From Riptortus pedestris (Eukaryota; Arthropoda; Insecta; Hemiptera; Alydidae), in assembly GCA_019009955.1 (NCBI GenBank), contig CM032228.1:252001001-252065000 (forward strand): a stretch of DNA of 64,000 nt, given 5' to 3'. Made by a program: the position numbers and the translations under genes. The notes under the pieces were generated by a model. That model did no database searches, was not told the origin of the DNA, and saw only the letters and a program-made list of their open reading frames with translations. Below, piece by piece: positions 11,547 through 23,337 of the stretch; within the stretch, counting starts at the first letter, position 1, and each line of letters begins with the position of its first letter.

Positions 11547-12262
11547 AACATGTTTAATCCTAAATTGTTAAAACTGGCGTTGATTACAGGTTAAAGTCAG
11601 GTGAAGAAATTAAACATGGTTCTGCTCTGTGTTGTAGGAAGTAATGATCAACTATGGAATGAATGGTTAATGAGTCTAATCTGCTCATTTGATGTTCTCG
11701 GGAAATTGAAAATTTTTCCTCATTCTCCTATCTTGTCTTTTTTCGTTGTTTTACTAATTTTTATTTTTTTTTTTCATTCGTTCATCCTTCGCAAGAAGAA
11801 AAAAGAAAAAAGGGAATTACTTTGTCCAATGAGGCGGAAAAAGTCGAGAGACGCGTTTTCCTAATCCATTTACCTTTTAGCTACTCCCTTTATAAAGTAG
11901 ATGAGTCTTTTATAAAGCGATTATAAAGTCTATAAAGGGCCGAGGGGTGGGGGTGGGGGGGATGAAAAGCTGGAAGCAGCTACAAAAAAGGAATACTACT
12001 GCTCATTGTTCTCTACACGTCACACGCACTCTTTCTTTGATCCTGCCGTAATTACATTTTGAGACTTTTTTTTTATTTTATTAATATCATTTTTTTTGTG
12101 TTCCGATTTACGCTGGTCTGCGTAGAATTATAGTTGAATGAAGTGAACCCTCTCTACTCCAAATCAAGGTTGTATTCAATGACATGATTTTAGAAGAATT
12201 TCCTCAAATGTCCATCGAATCTTACCAGGAGTTGACGAAAATGAGGTCTTTTCATAATAGTG
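11547..12262. other. Unassigned sequence shared by both units
   Basis: Same as 19168-19878. It contains T-rich runs, AAGAAGAAAAAAGAAAAAAGG and a G-rich stretch at 11940-11960. No gene is supported: the open frames here are low complexity. Confidence 0.55.
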
Positions 12263-12986
12263 ATTTATTTATAATAGAATTTTCCCCCGATATGGATTTT
12301 ATTCCAGTATTCACTGAGTATAAACCTCCCATAATAAACATTTTATGTAAAAATACAGATGACGATCGTTAATGTCTGAAATCGGTCTCTTGGGAAGGGG
12401 GGGGGGGATTCGAAATATCTCTAGTATTATATGTTGAATAGAAAAATTGTAGATAACCAATCTTATTGCAAATGTATGCATGAATTTAAAGCGAAATATT
12501 TTGTTTCGATTAGAGATATGGATTTCATAGTTTTCCGCTTTCAGTAAACCCCCACTCTCACTCATGACGTATTAACTATAAACTGTTACACCACGAACCA
12601 TTTCATTCCAAGGCTTAATTATGCATATGGTTTTCATAAACTGTAGCATTGTGAGATACATGCAAATATGTTGTCATCAATAAAGATTTTTCGTTCTCTA
12701 CTCAAAAGTAATGATTTAATTCAGTCAGCGCTAAAAATAGTATTTGTTATTGGCTGAAATCGGACTCGGGAGAGTTGGGGTTTAGAGGAGGGATACGAAA
12801 ATTCATAATACCACGTAAAATGTTATAGATCCAATCTTGTTAAACTATTGATGTTCTACAATTTTTGTACAATGCATAATTCCGTAAATCAAGTATTAAC
12901 TGAATTATTCGTACTGTAATGTGAACTACTTCTGTGAAAGCCCCCGCCCCCTTCTACTCATCAGTGATACCATAACAAGAAAACGA

Positions 12987-13655
12987 GTCCGTCACGCAGG
13001 GGCTGCGTAAACTAAGCAGATTTCCCATGTGAAGTTTTACAATAAAGAAATCTGCATACTGGTAACACAAGCCCCCATGAGTAAATAAAAACAGTAATAA
13101 AAAATCTTTCAGTTAATTAAAATAAATTCCCAACTGAAACGGCTTCTGAATTGTAATAATAATTTATATTTTAATAACTCAAATTTTAGTAGTACAAGAA
13201 CTAAAGAAGGGGGGGGGGCGGATGAACAGAACGTATTTGCATAAATCACACAATGTTACGAAGTTAAGGTAAGGTTAGAAACGACAGGTTAAAGAAAGAA
13301 GCTTCCACCTGAGCCGAGTGGTTACGAAAACGGCCGAACTAATCCGACCTATACCCGTCCACAGACTTCATAAAAATGCAAATATCTCGGTTAATATTCA
13401 AGATAGAGAATACATGTATATAACAATATTTATAGTGAAGTTAATTTTCAATAAGATTGGTTTTATACAATTTTTCGATCCGATGCATAATAACGGAGAT
13501 ATTTTGAATTTTTGAAAATCCTCCATCTAAATCCCCTCCTACCCCTGGTCCGATTTCAGCCGATCACTAACTTGATCTTCCATTTTACATAAAACGCTTA
13601 AATACAGAGTTTGGTGACGATTAAACAAAAATTGCGACCGCTAGAGTGTTAACAG

Positions 13656-13721
<66 letters not shown>

Positions 13722-13868
13722 GAGCGTACCTCATTTTCGTCATCTCCTGGGTAGGATCGATGGACATTTGAAGAAACGTTTTGAAAACCGCGCCATGAGT
13801 ACGACCTCAATAGCTAAAAGATCTGCTAAAAAATCTGCTTAGTCCACGCAGCTCCTGCGTGACGGATT
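12987..13868 (-). mobile_element. HINE-like element, L form, plus opposite solo 3' end
   Basis: Counterpart of 5025-5890. (AT)n at 13658-13716. The trailing 3' hairpin (CCACGCAGCTCCTGCGTGACGG) at 13832-13868 is on the other strand. Confidence 0.85.
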
Positions 13869-14327
13869 TTTATCTTTATTAAGAGAAACTGTCAAAGAAT
13901 GTGGTTTCTATGTGCCCTATCCGTTGATAAAATTAATTTAAACTAAATATTCTTGGCAAATAAAGAAGCTGTGGCTGAAGGAAAGTAATTAGAATTTGAG
14001 AGTAGATCTGAAATTAATTATATTTAATTACCCTGCGGCTGTGATGAGAAACAATTTAAAACGGCGGGCTTTAATATTTCATTAAAGGGTCCAAAATAAT
14101 GAGATTCTCAAAAGCATTATAAATAAAATTAAATATAGACGAAATTAATCCAGCTAAGAGGTTTGTAGGTGTAGGAGTGGTTTGGGGGAGGGGGTGCATT
14201 AGTAAATTACTTAGTCTGCGGCTAATTTTATTTGGGTTGTCTTAGCCATCCCTTGGGAGAAGGTCCTCAGCATCCTGGCGGGGTATGCCAAGGTACCTGC
14301 AATCAAACCTTACAGGATTAGGACAAA

Positions 14328-14880
14328 TCCGTCACGCAGGGGATGCGGAAGCAGATTTCCCGCGTGAAGTTTTACAATAGAGAAATCTGCATACTGCTAA
14401 CACTTAACACCACCGTTAGTAAATACAAACGGTAATGAAAATGAAAGAAATCTTTCAGTTAATTTTGATAAGCTCCCAACTGAAACGGCTTCTGAGTTGT
14501 AAACAAAGAGGTCTGCCAACCACTCAGAGCTGAACATATAGATAGGCATAATCTTCACCAGAAATATAAACAATTACTGATATATATCTGAATATAACAC
14601 ATTAACATTATTGCAAACTATTTACTATATCTAGTACTGCAATTTATAATGAATCAGAATAATTTATATTTTTATTTATTTATTTAAATAACTCAAATTT
14701 TAGTAGTCCAAGAACTAAAGAGTGGGTGGACAGAACGTATTGACACATATATTACAAAGTAAAAGGTTACAAGAGTCTAAACCAATTTCACGAGAGCCGA
14801 ACAGTTACGGAAACGGCCGAACTAATCCGGAATCTTACGACGAGAACCGTCTATAGCCAATCCTATCTCGCCCGTTATCC
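14328..14880 (-). mobile_element. HINE-like L element, truncated
   Basis: Counterpart of 6346-6898. It ends at CCCGTTATCCACACAAATAAA, which is the landing site of the next element. Confidence 0.75.
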
Positions 14881-14893
14881 ACACAAATAAAAA

Positions 14894-15534
14894 GTCCGTC
14901 ACGCAGGGCTGCGTAAACTAAGCAGATTTCCCACGTGAAGTTATACAATAGAGAAATCTCCATAGCAAAGCCAAACGGTTACGGCAAAGGGAGAACTAGC
15001 TTTTCGCGGGAAATTCAAAAATCCGTTATCGGCCCAAATTTCATAAAAATGCAAATATCTCGGTTAATATTCAAGATAGGGAATAAATTCATATAACAAT
15101 ATTTATAGTAAATTTAATTTGCAATAAGATTTAATTTCGGAAGTTTTCGATCCGACGCATAATAACGGAGATATTTTGAATCTGCAAAAAATCCCCCCTC
15201 TAAACCCCCCCTCCCACTGGTGCGAGTTCACCCATTAACGAACTTGATCTTCCTTTTTACATAAAATGGTTAAATTCCGAGTTTCGTAACGATCAAACAA
15301 AAATTGCGCCCGCTAGAGCGTTAACAGACAAATATATATATAGCTATATATATATATAGATATATATATAGATATATATATATATATATTTATAGATATA
15401 TATATATAATTTTGAACGGACCCCATTTTCGTCATCTCCTGGGTAGGATCGATGGACATTTGAAGAAATGTTTCGAAACTCGCATCATGAGTACGACCTC
15501 AATAGCTGATTTCCCTTAAGGGAAATCTGCTAAA
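14894..15534 (-). mobile_element. HINE-like element, S form, private to unit 2
   Basis: GTCCGTCACGCAGGGCTGCG...(AT)n 15330-15407 with GATA interruptions...CTGATTTCCCTTAAGGGAAATCTGCT. Unit 1 shows the uninterrupted site (CACACAAATAAAAATGCAGC at 6888-6907). The element sits between A residues with no other duplication. Confidence 0.92.
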
Positions 15535-15708
15535 ACGCAGCCCCTGCTTGACAGAAGTTTTTTCAGTTCTCAGACTTCGGTTAAACCCCACTCAAAGGAC
15601 AAATATAGACCAGGAAGTTGTGATCATTGAGCGATAGGGGAATTCGATAGGAGGAGGCCTATATAGAAAATCAAGCGCAGTTTTTATCCAGTGTCTAAGA
15701 CGTGTTTT

Positions 15709-15827
15709 AGCGGATTTCCCTTAAGGGAAATCAGCTATTGAGGTTGTACTCATGATGGCGAGTTTCGAAAAATTTCTTCAAATGTCCATCGATCCTACCC
15801 AGGAGATGACGAAAATGAGGTCCATTC

Positions 15828-15876
<49 letters not shown>

Positions 15877-16437
15877 CTATATATTATATGTGTTTGTTAA
15901 CGCTCGGTCGCAATTTTTGTTTAATAGTTACCAAACTCGATATTTAATCGATTTATGTAATAAGAAAGATCAAGTTGTTAATGGCTGAAATCGGACCACT
16001 GGGAGGGGGGTTTAGACGGGGGATTTTTGAATATTCAAAATATCTCCGTTATTATGCGTCGGATCGAATAATTGTATAGAATAGATCTTTTTGCAAATTA
16101 AATTTACTATAAATATTGTTTTATACATTTATTCTGTATCTTGAATATTAACAGAGATATTTGCATTTGTATTCTGCGTGTGGTCACCAGTAGGCTACGT
16201 TCCGACTTTTCGCCGAGAGCTCTGGCGGGCGTTTCCTTAACTATTCGTCCCTCGTGAATAGGTTTAGAGGTTAGGTTAACTGTTTTTTGGGGCTAGAAAC
16301 TTCTGGGTTATTACGCCCTAAATAATGTTTTAGGTTTAGAGGTTTCTTACTACTACAGTTGTTAGTAGGCAGATTTCTCTATTGTAAAACTTCACGAGGG
16401 AAATCTGCTTAGTTTGCGCAGCCCCTGCGTGACGGAC
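15709..16437 (+). mobile_element. HINE-like element, M form, private to unit 2
   Basis: AGCGGATTTCCCTTAAGGG...(AT)n 15833-15890...GGGAAATCTGCTTAG, hairpin GCGCAGCCCCTGCGT, GACGGAC. Unit 1 lacks it: CTAAGACGTG[TGTCG]TAGACAAG at 7722-7744. A few bases were lost at the site and there is no target duplication. Confidence 0.9.
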
Positions 16438-16744
16438 TTTTTTAGACAAGATGAAAGCAATGAGTAAGAACCAAGTCACAAGTAGCAATACATGACCAAC
16501 TCGTAAGTAACATTGAGATTTACTGTGCTCCCCAAGTTCATGGCGGCTTCTGAGACCGGAATTCTCAGGAGTGCAGCTAATCTCTTGAGATGGCCTAACT
16601 ATCTCAGGAGTATATCAGCATTAAAACCTGATTAGCAACTTATACTAACTTACTCAGCTCCATAAGTCTTTACTCGCGACTTCTTCCCGCAATTTATCCA
16701 AGATGGCTAAGCCCAAATAAATCTCCGCCATATGTGATCATCTC

Positions 16745-16824
16745 GCCATGCAATTTCTTTTAACATAAAACGTTTAATAAGTTTGTTATCGATCAAACAA
16801 AAATTGCGACCTCTAGAGTGTTAA

Positions 16825-16882
<58 letters not shown>

Positions 16883-17560
16883 AATTTATATCATGTCATA
16901 TTATATTTGTCATTATAGCAATTTTTAACGGCGCTGTTTTTCGTCGTCTCCTAGATTGGATCAATGGGCATTTGAAGAAAAACTTCGAATATCGTGTCAT
17001 GATTACGAACTCAATAACTCATTTCCTGTAAAAGGGAAATCTTCTAATAAGAGGTTCACTGAAGGCTGGAAAATAGAAAAAAAATTCATATATGTCGGTT
17101 AATATTCAAGATGGACGAAATGTGTACAGAAAAACATTTAATTTACTGCAATACTTGGTATATACAATTTGTCGATCCGACTAATGAAATAAGATAATAA
17201 TGACCTTTATCTAAAAAAATGTTAATATCTCGGTTAATAAGCAAGATAGAGCAAAAACGTACATAATAACATTTATCGAGCATTACATGTGCAATAAGAT
17301 TGGTTCTATACAATTTTTCGATCCGACGTACAATAACGGAGATATTTCGAATTTCCCCTTGTCAGATTACTGCCGTTAACAAACTTGACCTTTCTTTTTA
17401 CATAAAACGACTAATTATCAAGTTTGGCAACGATTAAACAATAACTGCGACCGCTAGAGCGGTAACAGACAAATATATATACAGTTTTGAATGGACCATA
17501 TTTTCGTCATCTCCTAGGTAGGATCTTTGGGCATTTGAAGAAACTTTTCGGAAATTGCGT
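16745..17560 (-). repeat. Diverged HINE-like pieces, uninterrupted version
   Basis: Two tandem-like relics with an (AT)n at 16828-16878 and a short AT core at 17474-17481. They contain the empty mariner site (TA at 17163-17164) and the empty CTAG site. Confidence 0.75.
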
Positions 17561-17710
17561 AAAGAATAAGACCTCATTAGCATATTTTACTCTTAAGGGG
17601 TGTCTCCTAAAAAGTAAGAAGTGACTTATTTATTGAATAAAATGTACGATTATTGAGTTAATTCGCTCCATAAGGTTGAAATTATTTTTGACTGAAAAGA
17701 AGAAGAAAAA

Positions 17711-18195
17711 CGTCCGTCACGCAGGGGCTGCGTAAACTAAGCAGATTTCCCACGTGAAGTTTTACAATAGAGAAATCTGCCTAATAACAACAGTAGGAGC
17801 AAGGAATCTCTAAACCTATTCACGAGGGACGAACAGTTACCGAAAAGGCCCGCACTAGCTCTCGGAGGAGAGTCCCGAACGTAGCGACTCCTGCCGACCA
17901 CACACATGCATACAAATGCCAATATCTCGGTTAATATTCAAGATACAGAATACATGTATAGAACAATATTTATAGTAAATTTAATTTGAAATAAGATTGA
18001 TTCTATACAATTTTTCGATCCGACGCATAATAATGGAGATATTTCGAATTTTCAAAAATCCCCCCTTCTAAACCCCCCTTCCCACGGGTCCGATTTCAGC
18101 CATTAACGAACTTGATCTCTCTTTTTACGTAAAACGCTTAAATACGAAGTTTGGTAACGATCAAACAAAAATTGCGACCGCTAGAGCGTTAACAG

Positions 18196-18244
<49 letters not shown>
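17711..18244 (-). mobile_element. HINE-like element, M form, cut at its (AT)n
   Basis: Intact 3' end and body up to GCGTTAACAGACAAATATAT. (AT)n at 18201-18243, then a CTAG element starts. The rest of the HINE-like 5' half appears after the nested mosaic near 19065-19165. Confidence 0.85.
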
Positions 18245-18245
<1 letters not shown>

Positions 18246-18247
<2 letters not shown>

Positions 18248-18847
18248 TAGCTTAGATACCCGGCTTCGCCCGGGAATTCATTTGAGGCTGAATGGTGATG
18301 GTATATTTTTGGCAAAGCTTTACTTTGCACAATATTTTGACATTTACCTGTTCCAGTGTTTAGGGTTAATACCCGTTGTTGGCATTTGTTAATAATAAAA
18401 TTATTTTTTTATGTAAGACTTCACTGCCCTGCATATTGTCATATTTCCCGTCTCCTGTGCATTATGCATAGATTTGAATTATTAAGGAGAAAATATTGAC
18501 ATACATTTGAATTAATTTTTTCAGGTGAGGTACCTGGTAGTTCATATTGAAGAAGTGGCTTATTATAAGGAAGGTGTTAGTTTTATTACACATACGATTG
18601 CGAGATATTTGCATTTTTATTAAATCTGGGCAACTAACGGACGAGTGGCTTTCCCGCCAAAAGCTAGTTCGGCCGTTTCCTTAACTGCTCGACTCTCGTG
18701 AAATTTCTCTATTGTAAAACTTCACATGGGAAAATCTGCTTAGCTCCTGCGTGACGGACTTTTTTTAATTTCAGGCTTCCCATATAACCCCCCTCCTGCC
18801 CATCGCTGGAAATGTTGGTATAGCTTATTCTAAAGAAGGCGTTAGTT
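18246..18847 (+). mobile_element. CTAG element, forward, broken
   Basis: CTAGCTTAGATACCCGGCTTC...CCGGG start, leader to about 18596, then interrupted by a HINE-like 3' half (18600-18757). CTAG monomer sequence resumes (TTTCAGGCTTCCCATATAACC) to 18840. Confidence 0.75.
18600..18757 (+). mobile_element. HINE-like S 3' half inside the CTAG element
   Basis: GAGATATTTGCATTTTTATT...GCCAAAAGCTAGTTCGGCCG...GCGTGACGGAC. No 5' half is attached. Confidence 0.75.
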
Positions 18848-18981
18848 TTTAGCGGATTTCCCTTAATGAAAATCAGCTATTGAGGTCATACTCATGATGG
18901 GAGTTTCGAAAAATTTCTTCAAATGTCCATCTAACCAACCCAGATGATGATGAAAATCAGGTCCGTTCAAATATATATATA

Positions 18982-19036
<55 letters not shown>

Positions 19037-19165
19037 CTGTTAACGCTCTAGCGGTCGCAACTCCTGGGTATGATCGACGGACATTTGAAGAAATTTTTCG
19101 AAAATCGCGTCATGAGTACGACCTCAATAGCAGATTTTCCGTAAGGGAAATCTGCTAAAACATGT
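18848..19165. repeat. HINE-like 5' halves in opposite orientation around an (AT)n
   Basis: Forward 5' half 18848-18970, (AT)n 18972-19031, short body, then reverse 5' half CTCCTGGGTATGATCGACGG...GGGAAATCTGCT. Probably a recombinant between a nested and a host copy. Confidence 0.6.
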
Positions 19166-20083
19166 TTAATCCTAAATTGTTAAAACTGGCGTTGATTACA
19201 GGTTAAAGTCAGGTGAAGAAATTAAACATGGTTCTGCTCTGTGTTGTAGGAAGTAATGAATCAAACTATGGAATGAATGGTTAATGTGTCTAATGTGTTC
19301 ATTTGATGTTCTCGGGAAATTGAAAATTTTTCCTCATTCTCCTATCTTGTATTTTTTCTTTGTTTTACTAATTTTTTTTTTTTTTTTTCATTCGTTCATC
19401 CTTCGCAAGAAGAAAAAAGAAAAAAGGGAATTACTTTGTCCAATGAGGCGGAAAAAGTCGAGAGACGCGTTTTCCTAATCCATTTACCTTTTAGCTACTC
19501 CCTTTATAAAGTAGATGAGTCTTTTATAAAGCGATTATAAAGTCCATAAAGGGCCGAGGGGTGGGGGTGGGGGGGATGAAAAGCTGGAAGCAGCTACAAA
19601 AAAGGAATACTACTGCTCATTGTTCTCTACACGTCACACGCACTCTTTCTTTGATCCTGCCGTAATTACATTTTGAGACTTTTTTTTTTTTTTTTTATTA
19701 ATATCATTTTTTTGTGTTCCGATTTACGCTGGTGTGCGTAGAATTATAGTTGAATGAAGTGAACCCTCTCTACTCCAAATCAAGGTTGTATTCAATGACA
19801 TGATTTTAGAAGAATTTCCTCAAATGTCCATCGAATCTTACCAGGAGTTGACGAAAATGAGGTCTTTTCATAATAGTGTGTGTGTGTGTTGTGTGTTTGT
19901 GTATGTGTGTCTATTCAAAATGAAAGATCAAGTTGGCCAATAGGAGAAATCGGACCAGTGAGAGTAAGGGTTCAGAGGCGCAAATTTCAAATCTCTCCTC
20001 TTTTATAATTCGCAATGAAAAATTGTACATGGTTAGGGTACATGCCCAATCTTATTGAAAATTAAATTACCTACTGATAAATG

Positions 20084-20206
20084 TTTTAGATTTCCCTTAA
20101 GGGAAATCAGCTTTTGAGGTTGTACTCGTAACGGAATTTTTGAAATTTTTCTTCAAATGTCCATCGATCCTATCTAGTAGATGACGAAAATGAGGTCCAT
20201 TCAAAA

Positions 20207-20267
<61 letters not shown>
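20084..20267 (+). mobile_element. HINE-like 5' half with (AT)n
   Basis: GATTTCCCTTAAGGGAAATCAGC...GGTCCATTCAAAACTG, then (AT)n 20209-20267 and a CTAG element. Upstream, 19920-20080 is an older forward HINE-like body. Confidence 0.8.
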
Positions 20268-20270
<3 letters not shown>

Positions 20271-20867
20271 GTAACCTCTGTCTGTAAATTGATTTTTTTC
20301 GCGAAATTTCATGATAACTTTTCGTTTTCACATGTCATAGACACCATAACTGCATTTTGTTTCTTTCGTGTGTGTTTGTTTATTTGTTTGTTTGTTAACT
20401 TTTAACGCATAAACGGCTGGACCGAATTTTTATGAAACTTGATATGTATATTACTACTAAGCCAACTTAGACTTTAGGCTATGTTAGTATTCTCTGAGAC
20501 AAACAGGTCTGGGGGTTATAAGGAAAGCCTGAAATTAAAAATACCGATATTTCGTTTCCTATTGGTTTTTTTGAAAAATATGCACATAACAAAAGTTATT
20601 TATTTTGTAATTTAGAGTAACTTTTTTTTATATACATTTTCGTCGTATACCGAAGTATAAATGAGTAATTCGCTAAAAATTATAGCGGGAGTCAACAATT
20701 TTATTTGGCACAAAAGACAACCGAAATAAATAAAACACTCGGTATGTGTATTATCACTAACGCCTTCCTTATAATAAGCCATACTAACATTTCTAGGGAC
20801 GGGCAGGATTTCGTTTCCTACTGGGGTTTCGGAAAATATGCACATAACAAAAATTGTTTATTATTAT
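20268..20867 (-). mobile_element. CTAG element, reverse, truncated
   Basis: AATTGTAACCTCTGTCTGTA..., (GTTT)n-like tract, one full 299-bp monomer and part of another. It stops at TTTATTATTATAAATG without the CCGGG end. Confidence 0.75.
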
Positions 20868-20919
20868 AAATGTCCATCGATCCTACCTTAGTAGATAACG
20901 AAAATGAGGTCCGTTCAAA

Positions 20920-20971
<52 letters not shown>

Positions 20972-21317
20972 GTTCGTTAACGGCTGAAATCGGACCAGTG
21001 GGAGGGGGGGTTTAGAGGGGAGGATTTACGAAAATTCAAAATATCTCCGTTGCTATACGTCGGATCGCAATATTGTAAAGAATCAATCTTATTGCAAATT
21101 AAATTTACTATAAATATTGTCATATACATTTATTATCTATCTTGAATATTAAGGAGATATTTGCAGTTTTATTAAATCTGGGCGGCTAACGGACGCGTGA
21201 CTTTCCGCTCCAAAAGCTAGTTCGGCCGTTTCCTTAACTGCTCTCGTGAAATTTCTCTATTGTAAAACTTCGCGTGGGAAATCTGCTTAGTTTACGCAGC
21301 CCCTGCGTGACGGACTT
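20868..21317 (+). mobile_element. HINE-like element, S form
   Basis: TCCATCGATCCTACC..., (AT)n 20925-20969, poly-G block, GGGAAATCTGCTTAG, hairpin, GACGGAC. It lies in the T run of an older reverse copy (CGTCATCTCCTAGGTAGG... 21321-21395). Confidence 0.8.
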
Positions 21318-21532
21318 TTTCGTCATCTCCTAGGTAGGATCGATGGACATTTGAAGAAAAGTTTCGAAAATCGCTTCATGAGTGCGACCTCAGTCGTAAA
21401 AAAGAAAAGTAAAAAAGAAGCATATTTCCTACCTGCTGCTATGACACACTAGTAATATCATCCCACAACACATTCTGAGCGAGAAACAGAAAATACCAAT
21501 TAGTCCCTTAATATTTCAGTTAAGAAACAAAT

Positions 21533-21590
21533 CCGTCACGCAGAGGCTGCGTCAACTAAGCAGATTTCCCACGCGAATGTATATTGATTG
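21533..21590 (-). repeat. Solo HINE-like 3' end
   Basis: TCCGTCACGCAGAGGCTGCG...AGCAGATTTCCCACGCG with no body. Confidence 0.65.
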
Positions 21591-21790
21591 ATAAATCTAC
21601 AGGGTACCGTGAATGGTAAGTGAATAAGTATTGGCGAATATAAATCGATCCTACCTAGGAGATGACGAAAATGAGGTCCGTTCAAAACTGTATTTGTATA
21701 TATTTATGTCGCTACCAAACTCGAAATTTAGTCGTTTTATGTAAAAAGAAAGATCAAGTTCGTTAACAGCTGAAATCGGACCAGTGGGTA

Positions 21791-22306
21791 GCTCAGATAT
21801 TACCCAGCTGCAAAGATAAACTCCACACAAAAATCCCGGGGATATACAGCATACCATGTTCCTGCGGCTCAGAATACATTGGCCAGACCGGCAGATTGAT
21901 AAACACCAGGGTCGCCGAGCACATCAAGAGTTTAAAAAAGTTTCGGACAGAAGAATCAGCCATAGCGGAACATTTCTGAGAAACCAACCACAACATTAAA
22001 TTCGATGAAGTCAAGGTACTGGCAAAGGTTGACCGTTACCAAGAAAGACTGGTTCGAGAAGCTATAGAAATAGCGAAATGCCCTAACAACTTCAATAGAG
22101 AGGATGGATACAGACTCAGCAAACTCTGGAAGCCGGTAATTCCACAGAGACCTCTAATAAGAAACGAAAACGACGGTATAGGCGATGAACGACCACCGGA
22201 CCAAGTATCCGTAGACACCTGGAAGGGAAGACTCCGCCCAAGGAAACCGGATAAGACTCAAATATATACCAGAGATGAACTAACAACTCTTCAGTCTCAG
22301 AGATAG
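21791..22306 (+). pseudogene. PLE GIY-YIG endonuclease domain, nonsense mutated
   Basis: The frame reads LPSCKDKLHTKIPGIYSIPC then GSEYIGQTGRLINTRVAEHI. GIY lies at 21839-21847 and YIG at 21875-21883, followed by an arginine-rich helix region and EHF. An in-frame TGA at 21977-21979 breaks it. The frame stays otherwise open for a further 108 codons (ETNHNIKFDEVKVLAKVDRY...) to TAG at 22304. In PLEs this domain follows the reverse transcriptase and nicks target DNA. One nonsense change in an otherwise open frame suggests fairly recent death. Confidence 0.9.
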
Positions 22307-22308
22307 CC

Positions 22309-22339
22309 CTGAGGAAGCTAGAAGCATGTCTAGCGAAAC
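22309..22339 (+). ncRNA. Hammerhead-ribozyme-like core in PLE 3' region
   Basis: CTGAGGA (22309-22315), then A, a 5-bp stem GCTAG/CTAGC (22317-22321/22330-22334) with an 8-nt loop, then GAAAC. This has the hammerhead arrangement CUGANGA - stem II - GAAA, and PLEs are known to carry such motifs. The single unpaired A before the stem and the undefined stems I/III leave activity uncertain. Confidence 0.5.
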
Positions 22340-22920
22340 GTTGGCAACCAATATGAAGACACGGTCAAGACCCGAAGACCTTAATAGTATTAATGACCAG
22401 GACCGTGGAAGTCTACGAGTATATTTAACGAGGTATTTGCATTTTTCAGTTTCCATCCACAAGTAAATTCTCACTTCTACACGTGTTACAAACACAATAC
22501 TTTGTTATATAATAAACCGCATTATTCGAAGCTTAAATACCAAATATTGTTTTCCAGAGACCTTTATTATACGAGATACATGCAAATATGTTCTTGTACC
22601 CTCCTGCCCCCCGTCTTAAATTCTTGGACTACTAAAATTTGATTGATCGAGATAAAAATTATTCTGATTCATTATAAATTACAGTACTAGATATAGTAAA
22701 TACTAAATAAAATTAGGTTTTTCTTTCCTGTGAGCCGATTGTAGACCTGTTGGTTTACATTTCAGACGCCTCCCGTCGGGTAGGGAAAACTTTCTTATTA
22801 CCATTTATTTTTATTCGCTTAATATTCACGGTGGTGTTGTGTTAGCAGTATGTAGGTTTATCTATTATTTAACTTCACGAGGGAATTCTGCTTAGTTTAC
22901 GCAGCCCCTGCGTTACGGAC

Positions 22921-23335
22921 TTTATTCTTTATTATAGAAAGGTCCGTAAATTGTGTTTCTCTGATATTTTATGATCTTGAGAATTGTATATATCAATTTT
23001 AACCATACATGTATCCAAACATTTCGGTTATTTCATTTAATCGGGTACAAGATAGTCACGTGGGATTGTTGATGAATTTTTTCCTGAATAGGGAACCATT
23101 CTTTTTCATTTTTAAAAGCGTATACGACCAATACGATGTATTATAAGAATCGTAGTATTTATCGGAAAATTTCGATTAACTGTATATACACTTACCTATA
23201 TTGGAATTCCTCAGTAGCCAATAAAGTGAACCCTTTTATCGGTTAGATGTATTCCCTCGCCAAAGAAATTCCTGAAAGCTGTCACTCTCCTCCCCCCTCG
23301 TCAATACCTCAATTACAATACTATTTCTGGGGAAA
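22921..23335. other. Unassigned AT-rich sequence
   Basis: No ORF, RNA or known repeat recognised. Confidence 0.5.
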
Positions 23336-23337
23336 AA

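Larger units (their letters stand above)
4296..12262 (+). repeat. Tandem segmental duplication, unit 1
   Basis: Near-identical to 12277-19878 in the same orientation. Landmarks: 4310/12293, 5930/13910, 7600/15580, 10670/17530, 11560/19180. Differences are mainly transposon insertions private to one copy. Unit 1 alone has the mariner (8417-9357), a HINE-like M element (6929-7584) and a CTAG-plus-LINE-like insertion (9641-10660). Confidence 0.9.
12277..19878 (+). repeat. Tandem segmental duplication, unit 2
   Basis: Second copy of 4296-12262. It has its own private HINE-like insertions (14894-15534 and 15709-16437) and a CTAG insertion (18246). The junction with unit 1 is ATAATAGTG|ATTTATTTATAATA|GAATTTTCCC. 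Confidence 0.9.
21789..22419 (+). mobile_element. 5'-truncated Penelope-like retroelement (PLE)
   Basis: Carries the C-terminal GIY-YIG endonuclease frame and a 3' region with a hammerhead-like core. The reverse transcriptase is absent. It is bounded on both sides by HINE-like sequence, with a short deletion of the host rather than a clean duplication. Confidence 0.85.
21640..22920 (+). mobile_element. HINE-like L element carrying a Penelope-like insertion
   Basis: 5' part 21640-21787 ends at GGACCAGTGGG. Family sequence resumes at 22420 (TATTTAACGAGGTATTTGC) and runs through the L body to GTTACGGAC. About 170 bp of the host between those points is missing. Confidence 0.85.
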
